Positions 21,241 through 29,712 of a stretch of 64,000 bases of DNA are shown one piece after another (position 1 is the first letter of the stretch; every line of letters starts with the position of its first letter). A model generated the notes under the pieces. It searched no databases, was not told the origin of the DNA, and was given only the letters and a program-made list of their open reading frames with translations. Position numbers and translations under genes: made by a program. The stretch comes from Ligilactobacillus pabuli. GTDB taxonomy: Bacteria > Bacillota > Bacilli > Lactobacillales > Lactobacillaceae. The stretch is taken from positions 62,001 to 126,000 of the forward strand of contig NZ_BQXH01000004.1 of NCBI RefSeq assembly GCF_022836475.1, written 5' to 3'.

Positions 21241-21297
21241 AAACGAGCGGCAAAAACTACGCTGCTCTGAAGCACCGCTAATTTTTACCACTCGTTT
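21241..21297 (-). terminator. Terminator-like hairpin downstream of the amino-acid ABC gene
   Basis: In minus-strand RNA the arms AACGAGUGGUAAAAA and UUUUUGCCGCUCGUU pair along 15 positions including two G-U pairs, with a further stem inside, then UUUUCGUU. The plus-strand version would have C-A mismatches at the wobble sites, which supports a minus-strand RNA role. It lies between the decayed repeat copy and uvrC. A related hairpin follows murC. Confidence 0.6.
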
Positions 21298-21317
21298 GTT
21301 TTGATCTTTTCGTGAAA

Positions 21318-21404
21318 TTTTCGGCTTAGCTTCTGATACCAAAAACGCATCAAAGGTCAGCTTCCGATAATGCTTGGCTCTTAAACGCCTCTCTTTGCCC
21401 TGCT
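21318..21404 (-). repeat. Degenerate copy of the ~125-bp structured repeat
   Basis: Read on the minus strand it shares the GGGCAAAGAG-type left end, the AGCATTATCGG motif and the apical core CTTTGATGCGTTTTTGG with the complete copies at 54.6, 60.5 and 62.8 kb. The right outer arm is lost. It begins directly at the stop codon of the ABC gene. Confidence 0.6.
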
Positions 21405-22139
21405 TTAGAGAACTTTAGATAAAAATTCTTGTCCCCGCTTAGTTTCTGGATGTTCAAAAACAGCTTCAGGAGTCCCGGATTCCTGAATATAACCATCGGC
21501 CATCAGCCAGATCCGGTCGGCAACTTCCCGGGCAAAGCCCATTTCGTGGGTGACAACAACCATCGTCATCCCTGATTGAGCTAAGTCTTTCATTACTTCC
21601 AAGACTTCCCCGACCATTTCAGGGTCAAGGGCTGAGGTCGGTTCGTCAAATAACATTACTTCGGGATCCATCGCTAAGGCCCGGACGATGGCGACCCGTT
21701 GTGCCTGCCCGCCAGACAAGCTAGCTGGATACTGATCTGCTTTTTCTAACAAACCTACCCGCTCCAATAATTCACGGCCCTTTTTTTCTGCTTCTTCCTG
21801 ACTAATGCCCTTCACCTTAATGGGTGCAGCTGTAATATTGCCCAGGACAGTCATATTCGGGAATAAATTAAAGTTCTGAAAAACCATCCCCATCTTTTGA
21901 CGCAGCTGGTTCAATTGTTTTTCAGAGATCTCAGTCAAATTCTTTCCTTCAAAAATAATTTTACCCGCTGAAGGATGCTCTAAGACGTTCAGACACCGTA
22001 GAAAAGTACTCTTGCCGGCTCCCGATGGTCCAATCACACAAACAACTTCACCTTGGTTGACTACTTCATTAATATCTTTTAAAACTTCACTTTTTCCAAA
22101 AGTCTTTTTTAAATTTTGAATTTGCACTAACTCTGTCAT
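21405..22139 (-). CDS. Polar amino-acid ABC transporter ATP-binding protein
   Basis: ATPase of a polar amino-acid (GlnQ/ArtM-type) uptake system. 244 residues with Walker [10 protein letters not shown] (37-45), Q-loop [10 protein letters not shown], signature [11 protein letters not shown] near 141, Walker [13 protein letters not shown] near 160 and H-loop VVTHEMGF near 197. Genes of this family normally sit beside a permease and a binding protein, but neither is nearby: uvrC follows and a divergent small gene precedes. The partner must be encoded elsewhere. GAAGGAG precedes the ATG, and a promoter lies 60-90 bases upstream. Confidence 0.92.
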   Translation of the reverse strand: MTELVQIQNLKKTFGKSEVLKDINEVVNQGEVVCVIGPSGAGKSTFLRCLNVLEHPSAGKIIFEGKNLTEISEKQLNQLRQKMGMVFQNFNLFPNMTVLGNITAAPIKVKGISQEEAEKKGRELLERVGLLEKADQYPASLSGGQAQRVAIVRALAMDPEVMLFDEPTSALDPEMVGEVLEVMKDLAQSGMTMVVVTHEMGFAREVADRIWLMADGYIQESGTPEAVFEHPETKRGQEFLSKVL

Positions 22140-22198
22140 GGGCGTTTCTCCTTCATTTTCAAGTCTGAACTTGGTCTTGCTTGAATGTTAATACAAAT

Positions 22199-22227
22199 AT
22201 TATGACATATTTCGTTTATTTATGCAA
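22199..22227 (-). promoter_or_regulatory. Promoter of the amino-acid ABC ATPase gene
   Basis: TTGCAT (22222-22227) and CATAAT (22199-22204) are separated by 17 bases on the minus strand. Confidence 0.6.
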
Positions 22228-22411
22228 TAAGAAGAAATAAAATTCATTTTACGGGTCCTTTATGCGTTAACTAGGAGCTCTCACCGAGTTTTATACAGTA
22301 TTGTTGATAAACGTTATCCAAAACCAGTTAATGATTTGAAAAAACTGTCAGAAACTGCTATGCTTAATGGCGAAATTAAAAGTACCTAGTCACTTGAAGG
22401 AAGTGAAGCTC

Positions 22412-22555
22412 ATGAGTTTAAAAATCAACCGTCAATCAGATCTTGACGAACTATTTAGTAAATTTGCCGTTGTCCCTGGAACAGAACCTAAAAAGACCAC
22501 TGAACCCCAGGACAAACAAACAGAGAAAAAAACTGAAAAACCTGCAAAAAAATGA
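22412..22555 (+). CDS. Small charged protein (47 aa), possibly SPJ_0845-like
   Basis: The ATG at 22412 has AAGGAAGTG upstream and is preferred over a TTG-type start 45 bases earlier. The product begins with INRQSDLDELFSKFAVVPG and ends in a low-complexity tail of Lys, Glu, Thr and Pro. The N-terminal DLDELFSKFAVVP resembles a small family seen in streptococci and lactobacilli (named SPJ_0845 in some annotations); that match is from memory and tentative. A strong terminator follows. Function unknown. Confidence 0.6.
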   Translation: MSLKINRQSDLDELFSKFAVVPGTEPKKTTEPQDKQTEKKTEKPAKK

Positions 22556-22584
22556 CTCTTCCCGCCGGAAAAGTCATTTTTTTA
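22551..22584. terminator. Bidirectional terminator
   Basis: AATGACTCTTCC and GGAAAAGTCATT pair around CGCC, with T7 on the plus strand and a T-run on the minus strand. It serves the small plus gene and the converging MazG-like gene. Confidence 0.9.
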
Positions 22585-22586
22585 GT

Positions 22587-22886
22587 TTATTTTGCTGGTG
22601 AAAAACCATGCGGATAGCGTTTATTTAGGGTTTCGATGTTATCCTTAGCAACTTCATCAAAAGGAATGTCAGCCCACTGTGCAATTTGCGAAAGATACCA
22701 TAAGACATCGCCCATTTCATGAATCATTTGTTGCTGGTCAAGTTTTTTACCCTTAAAAGTATAATCCTTGATCAAATCGATCAGCTGACCGCTCTCGCCT
22801 GCTAGACCTAGTGCACAATTGGTTAAGACTTGCTCATTACCGTAAAGCGTGCGGTTGGCCTTATCTTGGTATTCATTAAACTCCAT
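22587..22886 (-). CDS. MazG-like nucleotide pyrophosphohydrolase
   Basis: A 99-residue all-alpha NTP-PPase of the MazG superfamily. The metal-binding ExxE and ExxD pairs are visible: GLAGESGQLIDL near 27-38 and HEMGDVLWYLSQIA near 56-69. Such enzymes hydrolyse (d)NTPs to monophosphates for pool sanitation; the substrate is not predictable here. The ATG at 22886 follows GGGGA at a good distance, so the two upstream in-frame starts are less likely. Confidence 0.85.
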   Translation of the reverse strand: MEFNEYQDKANRTLYGNEQVLTNCALGLAGESGQLIDLIKDYTFKGKKLDQQQMIHEMGDVLWYLSQIAQWADIPFDEVAKDNIETLNKRYPHGFSPAK

Positions 22887-22944
22887 CAAATTCCCCATCC
22901 TTTATGCATCAAAATTAAACTTCAATTGCAGCATTGCTTGAACA

Positions 22945-23532
22945 CTATGACTTGCTCTTTTTTTCGATCCAATTCCAAACTTGATCTTTACCAGTTTTAT
23001 CTAAAGCTGAAAACAACACCAACTCATCGTCTGCTTGGAGTTGTAAAGTCTTTTTGATGACACTAAAAGACTGATTTCGTTTGCTCTTTTTAACCTTATC
23101 GATTTTCGTTCCCACTACTAAAACTGGTAAATGATAAAAGTGTAAGAGCTCAATCATTTGCACGTCAAGTTTTGTCGGTGCATGTCTAGCATCCACCAAC
23201 GAAACAACGCCACGTAATTGTTCACGGCTAGATAAGTAAGTTTCGATCATACGCCCCCACTTATCACGTTCTTTTTGGGAAACCTTAGCGTAGCCATAAC
23301 CGGGAACGTCGACGAAAAATAATTGTGACTCAATATCATAAAAATTTAAGGTCTGCGTCTTCCCTGGCTGGCTTGATGTCCGTGCGTAACTTTTACGGTT
23401 AATTAAGCCATTGATCAGTGATGACTTACCCACGTTGGAACGTCCGACAAAAGCGATTTCTGGATACCCCTGAGATGGGTATTGGCTGGGACTGACTGCA
23501 CTAATAGTCAGATCAACATTATGAACCTGCAT
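22945..23532 (-). CDS. engB: Ribosome biogenesis GTP-binding protein EngB/YsxC
   Basis: Essential GTPase for a late step of 50S assembly. 195 residues with G1 GRSNVGKSS (31-39), G2 around [14 protein letters not shown]3 DVPGYG and G4 GTKIDK. Standard length. Often found after clpX, but no clpX is in this window. A candidate promoter (TTGGCA, 18 bases, TATGAT) lies upstream, with a short palindrome CTGGC-3-GCCAG in the spacer. Confidence 0.96.
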   Translation of the reverse strand: MQVHNVDLTISAVSPSQYPSQGYPEIAFVGRSNVGKSSLINGLINRKSYARTSSQPGKTQTLNFYDIESQLFFVDVPGYGYAKVSQKERDKWGRMIETYLSSREQLRGVVSLVDARHAPTKLDVQMIELLHFYHLPVLVVGTKIDKVKKSKRNQSFSVIKKTLQLQADDELVLFSALDKTGKDQVWNWIEKKSKS

Positions 23533-23691
23533 AAAATATATGCCTCTCTTTCTAAATTACCTTTAATTCTATCATACTCGTCTGGCTGCGCCAGTGCCAA
23601 AGATAAACTCTTTGCGAAATTTAACCCAGACACTGCCTCTTTGCTGCTTTTTTCATCGCGTTTTTCGCTGACAGCTTGAGCCGCTAAAATA

Positions 23692-23729
23692 AAAAAACAC
23701 CCAGGATCGAATCTGATCCTCGGATGCTT
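23692..23729 (-). terminator. Terminator downstream of rpmF
   Basis: On the minus strand GCATCC and GGATC pair with GATCC and GGGTGT around AGATTC, followed by eight T. A second small hairpin, GAGGG-7-CCCTC, lies just before it at 23743-23759. Confidence 0.8.
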
Positions 23730-23784
23730 TAGTAAATCACTTCGAGGGCCATGGTCCCTCCACGCGATTAATTGTTAATTTAAA

Positions 23785-23961
23785 TTACTTAACGTTGACA
23801 ACTTCTTTGTCACCGTAGTAACCACAACTTGAACATACATGGTGAGCTTGTCTTAATTCACCACAATTTGGACATGCTGTCATGCCAGGAACTTGCAGCT
23901 TGTAATTAGTACGACGAAGTCTCTTCTTAGTCTTGGAAGTTTTTCTCTTTGGTACTGCCAT
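23785..23961 (-). CDS. rpmF: 50S ribosomal protein L32
   Basis: 58 residues starting [21 protein letters not shown] after the initiator Met, the canonical L32 start. A zinc ribbon CPNC...CSSC is intact, so this is the zinc-containing C+ form. A longer frame starting 12 bases upstream is not needed, because AGGAGGTG precedes this ATG. The gene follows yceD, the usual bacterial order. Confidence 0.97.
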   Translation of the reverse strand: MAVPKRKTSKTKKRLRRTNYKLQVPGMTACPNCGELRQAHHVCSSCGYYGDKEVVNVK

Positions 23962-24038
23962 TTTTACAAGCACCTCCTTCTTTTGAATTTAAAATATTCA
24001 ACAAAAAGCATTGTAACCTTTCACCACTACTTTTGCAA

Positions 24039-24587
24039 CTACTCTTCCGGGTCGTCAAAAAAATGGGCTAGTTTCTCCAAGCGTGGATCAACTTTAGGTT
24101 TAGCTTCTTCTTGTTGTTTGCTTAACTGCTCTTCGGATAAAACTTGCCAGTTTTGCCCTGCAATCGCAGAGTTATCAGCATCTTTTTCCGCAGCGGTTAA
24201 AACCTGCATGGGAATCTGTAACAAAATGTTATCAGTTATGACTTTTTCCAAATCAAGAACATCATCATCGAGCACGATCACCAAGTCTTTTGCTGAAAAA
24301 TCAGTAAAATCGGTGCGAGTCGACTCAACGTAATTTTCACTAATTAGGAAGGAAAGCTGAACTTCGGCAGGTTCTAATGAACGAGTCGAAGGTAAAGTGA
24401 GAGTTGCCTCAACTTGCAGCTGGCTATATGCTCCCAAGCGGTCAGCCCCGATCAGGCCAGTGACCTGAACCGGTTGGACTGCTTGCAAATCAGGGCGCCT
24501 GACCCGCAAGTCTTTCTCTAAGTTTAGTGTTTCATTGATCTGGAGTGGTTCATCACCAAGCTGTTGCAGTTGTTTATACGACCACTT
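24039..24587 (-). CDS. YceD/DUF177 family protein (YlbN)
   Basis: 182 residues from the ATG at 24587, which has GGAGGAAAA upstream; the longer frame would read through the promoter. The family (YceD/YlbN, DUF177) is almost always next to rpmF and is implicated in 23S rRNA accumulation in other bacteria and plastids. The C-terminus is acidic (DPRLEKLAHFFDDPEE) and typical. It is transcribed with rpmF from a consensus promoter. Confidence 0.88.
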   Translation of the reverse strand, partial: KWSYKQLQQLGDEPLQINETLNLEKDLRVRRPDLQAVQPVQVTGLIGADRLGAYSQLQVEATLTLPSTRSLEPAEVQLSFLISENYVESTRTDFTDFSAKDLVIVLDDDVLDLEKVITDNILLQIPMQVLTAAEKDADNSAIAGQNWQVLSEEQLSKQQEEAKPKVDPRLEKLAHFFDDPEE

Positions 24588-24618
24588 CATGCTATTTTCC
24601 TCCAATGCAACACGTTTG

Positions 24619-24647
24619 ATTATACCGTGCTTGAATTTCTTTGTCAA
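24619..24647 (-). promoter_or_regulatory. Consensus promoter of yceD-rpmF
   Basis: TTGACA (24642-24647), exactly 17 bases, then TATAAT (24619-24624). This is a perfect sigma-A promoter; the predicted start is about 25 bases before the yceD ATG. Confidence 0.92.
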
Positions 24648-24665
24648 TGTATTTTCCTTGACACC

Positions 24666-25835
24666 CTAATTAAAATACAGTGGTGCCCGCTTTAGATCCT
24701 GTTCGGAACCGTTAAACAGCTGGTAAATTTTGCCTGCGCGGTAATCAACTGCGAGCTGTTTTTTCTTATCATCCTGTGAAACGCGCGAATAGATAGGAAA
24801 CGGACAAGTTTTCTTAACCATGGCTAATTGTTCTCGTCCCTGCCGGTCAAAGCCTAAGAGGCGCACGTACGGCGCTTGATTGTAGTCTTTGACTTCGGCC
24901 CCAGAAATATTGAGCAAGACCGCCACGGCTAAACGCGCCAAATGAGTATAGGTAAAACGCTTGGTCTTTACTTTTTTGACCCATTGTTCAAACGTTAAGT
25001 CACCTGGCAAGCGCTGCGTTTGTTCTTGCAACCGATACTCGATCCCCTCTGTCATCCCATAAATTTGGTGTAAGTGAGGGATTTGACTGCTTAAAAGACG
25101 GTAGCGTAGGAGTGGAAAGAAATCATCCCACGACACAAAACGCTCCGTTAACAAGTCAGTTAACGAGTCTGCGGGCAAATAAGGGGCCAAGAGTTCTTTT
25201 TTTGCTGGTGTCGCCTGCTGGTCATCCGCAAAATTTTTGCGAATGGCCGAGGCACTGGCAATTTGGGCGCCTTGGTGCAGCGTTTCATCATGGTAGCTGG
25301 TTTCTACCCGTTGAATCGGAACCAATTCCAAGGGTTCTCCCAAACGATAGTTAGCCTTGGCATAGGCTAAGCCTAACAGATCATTCGGCTGATCAACTGG
25401 ATGGCCGATTTCACGCGTGATCGCCGCCTGAAAAGAACGGGCATACGATTCATCGTACTTGTGAAACTGGCCGTGGACATGATGAACTTGGCGAGCCATC
25501 GCCTGAAAGTCATATTCCTGGTGTTCTGCGCCAAAAACCAGGCGGGTGGCTCCAAGTGCCGCCAATAAGGAAACCGCCCCATCAGCAAATCGTTCGGCCG
25601 GCTGTACGCAGGCCAAAACTGGCAATTCAATGACCAAGTCGGCCCCATTTGAAATGGCTTGGCGGGTCCGGGTCCATTTGTCTAAACAAGCAGGCTCGCC
25701 CCGTTGCAAAAAGTTGCCGCTCATGGCGACCACGATCGTCTCACCTGGATACATCTCTTTGATCTGCTGCAGCTGATATAAGTGACCATTATGAAACGGA
25801 TTATATTCAGCAACGACCCCAACTACACCTGCCAT
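24666..25835 (-). CDS. tmcAL: tRNA(Met) cytidine acetate ligase
   Basis: 389 residues of the YlbM/TmcAL family, which uses acetate and ATP to make N4-acetylcytidine at the wobble position of elongator tRNA-Met. The nucleotidyltransferase HxGH motif is HNGH at 15-18 (AEYNPFHNGHLYQL), followed by VVAMSGNFLQRGEPA and ELPVLACVQPAE. It lies 18 bases after the yqeM-type methyltransferase gene at the end of the ribosome-assembly operon. Confidence 0.95.
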   Translation of the reverse strand: MAGVVGVVAEYNPFHNGHLYQLQQIKEMYPGETIVVAMSGNFLQRGEPACLDKWTRTRQAISNGADLVIELPVLACVQPAERFADGAVSLLAALGATRLVFGAEHQEYDFQAMARQVHHVHGQFHKYDESYARSFQAAITREIGHPVDQPNDLLGLAYAKANYRLGEPLELVPIQRVETSYHDETLHQGAQIASASAIRKNFADDQQATPAKKELLAPYLPADSLTDLLTERFVSWDDFFPLLRYRLLSSQIPHLHQIYGMTEGIEYRLQEQTQRLPGDLTFEQWVKKVKTKRFTYTHLARLAVAVLLNISGAEVKDYNQAPYVRLLGFDRQGREQLAMVKKTCPFPIYSRVSQDDKKKQLAVDYRAGKIYQLFNGSEQDLKRAPLYFN

Positions 25836-25853
25836 ACACCTGATCCCTCATTT

Positions 25854-26591
25854 TTATTTACGACAACTAAAAAACCAGCGTGTCGTTTGTTCTGTCAGCG
25901 GACTATCCGCTAGGCCGGCAGTTAAGTCGACCTGCGTAAAGCCTGCTTTTTTTAGTAATTCAAGATAAACTTTGGCAGGATAAGTGCGCTCATAATGGTG
26001 CTCACTTAACCGTTCAAAGCCTGTTCCTGCCTGATTTTTAACAAAAAATGTTAATTCATGCTCAATGCCATGCTCCACGTCTGTCGGATAGGAATGCCAC
26101 AAAAAAGCCTGGTCTTCATTTTGATAGTTATACATATAATCTGGAAAGACCTGGTCAATTTGGTAGGTACTATGCACGTCGAATAAAAACTGTCCGCCTG
26201 TCGGCAAATGTTGCGCGACCTGCTGAAAAACAGTTCCAACTTCTGTTTGGTCAGCCAAATAACACAGCGAATCCAAACTGCTAAAGATCGTTTGATATTC
26301 ACCTAATTCTGACAGATCCATCATATCTCCCTGATACAGTGGGATAAAAACATCAGCCTCGCCAAAACGTGCACTTGCCAAACTCAACATTTCTTCCGAA
26401 AGGTCCAGTCCTTCCAGCTGATAACCTGCCTGTTTCAGCAGCAAAGTCAGCGCTCCCGAACCGCAGCCTAGATCTAAGACTTTCGCGTTAGCGTCTACTG
26501 CAACCTGTTGCTGAAAATACTTGATCCAATCTTCATAAACAATTGGGTCCATCAACTGGTCATATAACTGCGCAAAAGTGGTGTAGATCAT
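25854..26591 (-). CDS. Class I SAM-dependent methyltransferase (YqeM-like)
   Basis: 245 residues from an ATG that overlaps the rsfS stop by four bases (ATGA). SAM-binding motif I is VLDLGCGSGA near 39-48, and the post-I acidic residue is in LEGLDLSEEM. The conserved neighbourhood rsfS-yqeM-tmcAL identifies it as the YqeM group, whose substrate is unknown. A start five codons further upstream is possible but has no better ribosome site. Confidence 0.88.
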   Translation of the reverse strand: MIYTTFAQLYDQLMDPIVYEDWIKYFQQQVAVDANAKVLDLGCGSGALTLLLKQAGYQLEGLDLSEEMLSLASARFGEADVFIPLYQGDMMDLSELGEYQTIFSSLDSLCYLADQTEVGTVFQQVAQHLPTGGQFLFDVHSTYQIDQVFPDYMYNYQNEDQAFLWHSYPTDVEHGIEHELTFFVKNQAGTGFERLSEHHYERTYPAKVYLELLKKAGFTQVDLTAGLADSPLTEQTTRWFFSCRK

Positions 26592-26947
26592 TGAGCAGCG
26601 ATCCATTCAGTGACGTCAACTGTTGGTGCATCAGACCACAATTTCTCCAGGTTGTAAAATTCGCGTGTTTCTTTTTGGAAGACGTGTACGATCACATCGC
26701 CTAAATCCATTAAGATCCAGTTTGAATTGTTCTTGCCTTCAACTGCACGGACATCAAAACCAGCTGCTTCAACTTGTTCTTCAATGTTGTCAGCAATCGC
26801 TTTGACCTGACGTTGTGAACCTGCTTCCATGATCACAAAATAATCAGCCAACAAACTAACTTGTTGTACATCTAAGGCCACAATATTTTCAGCCCGTTTG
26901 CTATCAGCAGCTTTGACAACTGCTTCTAATAATTCTTTATTATCCAT
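26588..26947 (-). CDS. rsfS: Ribosomal silencing factor RsfS
   Basis: 119 residues, Iojap family. It binds L14 on the 50S subunit and blocks subunit joining under starvation. Typical motifs are NIVALDVQQVSLLADYFVIMEAGSQRQVKAIADNI (read in parts) and WILMDLGDVIVHVF. It lies between yqeK and the methyltransferase gene and overlaps the latter by four bases. Confidence 0.96.
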   Translation of the reverse strand: MDNKELLEAVVKAADSKRAENIVALDVQQVSLLADYFVIMEAGSQRQVKAIADNIEEQVEAAGFDVRAVEGKNNSNWILMDLGDVIVHVFQKETREFYNLEKLWSDAPTVDVTEWIAAQ

Positions 26948-26993
26948 TCTTGGTCTCCTTTAACGTGTCCATTCTTACTGTCACTACTCAACA

Positions 26994-27590
26994 TTAATTT
27001 CCAGCGACCCAAGCATTATAGGTCAAAATGGCAGTCGGATAAATTGTCCGGTTGGAACTTAGCAAATACTCTAAGGTATGCTTCGTTTCAAACGTTACTG
27101 CTGCTTTTAGATCAGCATAAGCTAAGCTGCGCGCAATTTGCGCATCGGGAAAATCACGGCCGTCTTCCACAAAATCAGCCACATAGATGATCTGATCTAA
27201 TTTAGTCATTTCTGGTGCGCCAACAGTGTGACGCACAATGGCATTTAAAATTTCTTGATCAGTGATCTGAAGTTCATCGTGCACGATTTGTGCGCCGACT
27301 ACCCCATGCCAAATGAAATTACCCCAGTTTAGCAAATCAGGGTCTAAGTTGGCCCGTTTGATGACTGCTTTGAACTCTTCTGCACTGCGTTCTTTGGCAT
27401 AATCATGACATAAAGCAGCAATGCTGGCCTTTTCAACGGACACATCATTGAGCTGGGCCAGTTTCACGGCAGCCTGTTCAACCCGAACGACATGTTCAAA
27501 GCGGTGCTGACTTAAACTCTTTTTGACTGCCGCCAATAAATCTTGCCGACTGCCAGCATAAAAACCTGCTGAATATTCAATTTCAGTCAC
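26994..27590 (-). CDS. yqeK: HD-domain hydrolase YqeK (Ap4A hydrolase family)
   Basis: 198 residues with an HD metal site: HRFEHVVRVEQ near 29-39, LCHDYAKE near 64-71 and HTVGA near 128. YqeK proteins are symmetrical diadenosine tetraphosphatases in Gram-positives. The GTG start overlaps the nadD end by 8 bases, so translation is coupled. AYADLKAAVTFETKHTLEYLL is the usual C-terminal helix. Confidence 0.93.
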   Translation of the reverse strand: MTEIEYSAGFYAGSRQDLLAAVKKSLSQHRFEHVVRVEQAAVKLAQLNDVSVEKASIAALCHDYAKERSAEEFKAVIKRANLDPDLLNWGNFIWHGVVGAQIVHDELQITDQEILNAIVRHTVGAPEMTKLDQIIYVADFVEDGRDFPDAQIARSLAYADLKAAVTFETKHTLEYLLSSNRTIYPTAILTYNAWVAGN

Positions 27591-28218
27591 GGTATAACCC
27601 TTCTTCCTTCAAATACTCTGCAACAGCGTCAGGTACCAAATATCTGATCGAGCACCCTTGCTTGATTTTATTTCTGATCAAAGTTGAGCTAATATCAATC
27701 GTCGGAACATCGACCCACAAGATTGGATACTTACTATTCATCTTGGCTCCAGTCCGTTTCACACCGACAAATTTCACCATTTTAACTAACTCATCAATTC
27801 GATTCCATTTCGGCAGATACTCAACCATATCGCCGCCAATAATAAAGTAATAGTCAACGTCTGGATGTCTGGCTTTGAGCTCCTTGATCGTATCATAGGT
27901 GTAACTAACTCCGCCACGGTCGACTTCTAAGGTATCTAAGGTAAATTTTTCATTTCCTGCGATTGCCATTCGGACCATCTTAACTCGGTCTTTAGCTGCA
28001 ATGGCTTCTTTTTTATCGACATGCGGCGGTAAGTTATCTGGTAAAAAAACTACCTGATCTAAACCCAGTTGACTAGCAACTTGGTCTGCCACGATCAAAT
28101 GTCCGTTATGCACTGGATTAAAAGTGCCGCCCATCAGGCCAACTCGTTTTTTGGGAGCACCAAACATCAACTCTGACATCACTTGAATCTTAGGAACATC
28201 AACAGTACTTGTTTGCAA
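27583..28218 (-). CDS. nadD: Nicotinate-nucleotide adenylyltransferase
   Basis: Makes deamido-NAD from nicotinate mononucleotide and ATP. GLMGGTFNPVHNGHLIVA carries the HxGH motif, and the C-terminal SSTLIRNKIKQGCSIRYLVP is the ISSTxIR-type motif. I chose the TTG at 28218 because GGAGGG is 7 bases upstream, giving 211 residues; the frame also allows a GTG six codons earlier that would touch the yhbY stop. The extended N-terminus before GGTF is typical of lactobacillar NadD. Confidence 0.93.
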   Translation of the reverse strand: MQTSTVDVPKIQVMSELMFGAPKKRVGLMGGTFNPVHNGHLIVADQVASQLGLDQVVFLPDNLPPHVDKKEAIAAKDRVKMVRMAIAGNEKFTLDTLEVDRGGVSYTYDTIKELKARHPDVDYYFIIGGDMVEYLPKWNRIDELVKMVKFVGVKRTGAKMNSKYPILWVDVPTIDISSTLIRNKIKQGCSIRYLVPDAVAEYLKEEGLYRD

Positions 28219-28235
28219 CCTACTGCCCTCCAACA

Positions 28236-28547
28236 CTAAATAGCTTCGACTTCCGTTGAAAGTCTACGATTATCTTTGTCGGAAGCCTTTTTGTATAAGA
28301 CAAGAATATGGCCGATTTTTTGTACGACCTGAATTGAACTATTTTTTTCAATAAATTCAACCACTTCGTCTTCTTCAACCATTGAATTTTGTAAAATAGA
28401 TACTTTCAATAATTCTCGTTTTTCAATGGCTGCTTGCACGTTTTCAAGCCAATTCTCACTTAAACCATCTTTACCAATTTGGATCAATGGTCGCATACTA
28501 TGAGCTTGACTACGCAAAAAGCGTTTTTGTTTACCACGTAATTTCAT
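28236..28547 (-). CDS. yhbY: YhbY-type ribosome assembly RNA-binding protein
   Basis: 103 residues with the CRS1/YhbY domain: LRSQAHSMRPLIQIGKDGLSENWLENV near the start and the GxxG-like region toward VVQKIGHILVLYK. It binds pre-50S RNA. It lies 40 bases after yqeH in the conserved operon. Confidence 0.95.
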   Translation of the reverse strand: MKLRGKQKRFLRSQAHSMRPLIQIGKDGLSENWLENVQAAIEKRELLKVSILQNSMVEEDEVVEFIEKNSSIQVVQKIGHILVLYKKASDKDNRRLSTEVEAI

Positions 28548-28587
28548 TTTTTCACTCCTTACTAAATAATATTCATAATTTTGCCGT

Positions 28588-29712
28588 TTAAACCATGGCT
28601 TTTCTTAATAAAACACCGACTCCAGCAGGCGCGTACCCAGCAACAACTGCACCGCTAGGAACTGTGACCCAACCCAAGCCTTCAAAAACCAAGTCGCTTT
28701 TTTCTTTCACTTTAAATTCAAAGCGAGCTAACTGCGGGAAGTTGCCCAATTCATCGGCTGTTGGCGGCTGTAATAAACCACCCTGATGCTTAACAAAGAA
28801 GTCATCAGCTTTTTCTAGCTTAGTCCGGTGGATCTGCAGGTTGTTTTCCATATAAACTACCACACCATTCCGCTCTTTTGGACCAGCAATCAGATCCAAG
28901 CGTGCTAAACCGCCGAAAAATAAGGTCTGTCCGCCAGCTAATTGATAAACTTTAGGCCGAATTTCTTTTTGCGGAGTGGCAATGCGTAATTCCTTGGCTG
29001 ACAAATAATGTGCCATTTGGTCTTTATGAATGATCCCGGGGGTATCAACTAAAACACTGCCATCATCCAGCGGAATTTCAATTTTATCCAAAGTCGTTCC
29101 TGGGAAGCGGGAAGTGGTGATCAAATCTTGCATCCCGGTACTTTGTTTGATAATTTGGTTGATCAAAGTTGATTTACCGACATTAGTGACCCCAACGACG
29201 TAGACATCGCGCCCTTTGCGGTACTTTTCAATGGCAGCCAATAATTTATCGAGCGAGTGACCACGAGTTGCACTAGTCAGCAAAACATCGACCGGATGAA
29301 TCCCTTCCGCATTTGCTCGTTGACGGACCCAATCTTTGAGCTTTGGCCGCTTTAATGAGCGGGGTAATAAGTCTTCCTTATTACCGACCATCAAAACTGG
29401 GTTATCCCCTACGAAACGGTGGATCCCAGGAATTAATGAACCATTAAAGTCAAAGACGTCGATCACATTCACGATCAATGCGTCAGCACTGCCGATTTGG
29501 TTCAGTAATGCCAAGAAATCATCGTCGGTTAAAGAAACGTCACTGACTTCATTGTAATGACGTAATCTAAAACAACGTTGACAATATAGTTCATCATTTT
29601 CTAGACCTTTTTTAATGGCTGAAGCCGGAGTATATCCCAGCTTCTCTGGGTCATCAGATTGGATCTTTGCCCCACAGCCAATACAATATAATTCTTCGTT
29701 ATTTTCAGTCAT
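28588..29712 (-). CDS. yqeH: Ribosome biogenesis GTPase YqeH
   Basis: 374 residues of a circularly permuted GTPase needed for 30S assembly. An N-terminal zinc finger (CIGCG near 10-14 and CQRCF near 43-47) precedes the GTPase motifs in permuted order: NKEDLLP (G4), then GVTNVGKSTLIN (G1), then DTPG (G3). The C-terminal domain resembles the treble-clef RNA-binding region of the family. It overlaps yqeG by 8 bases. Confidence 0.96.
   Translation of the reverse strand: MTENNEELYCIGCGAKIQSDDPEKLGYTPASAIKKGLENDELYCQRCFRLRHYNEVSDVSLTDDDFLALLNQIGSADALIVNVIDVFDFNGSLIPGIHRFVGDNPVLMVGNKEDLLPRSLKRPKLKDWVRQRANAEGIHPVDVLLTSATRGHSLDKLLAAIEKYRKGRDVYVVGVTNVGKSTLINQIIKQSTGMQDLITTSRFPGTTLDKIEIPLDDGSVLVDTPGIIHKDQMAHYLSAKELRIATPQKEIRPKVYQLAGGQTLFFGGLARLDLIAGPKERNGVVVYMENNLQIHRTKLEKADDFFVKHQGGLLQPPTADELGNFPQLARFEFKVKEKSDLVFEGLGWVTVPSGAVVAGYAPAGVGVLLRKAMV

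Noticed and set aside
22140-22366. Amino-acid riboswitch or T-box ahead of the ABC ATPase gene
   Set aside because: No T-box motif, terminator or conserved aptamer was visible; only a plain promoter.
23533-23700. Short minus-strand open frame upstream of engB (contains [19 protein letters not shown])
   Set aside because: It looks coding-like, but has no ATG or ribosome site, overlaps the engB promoter and start, and could be the shadow of a plus-strand frame. Possibly a gene remnant; not supported enough to annotate.
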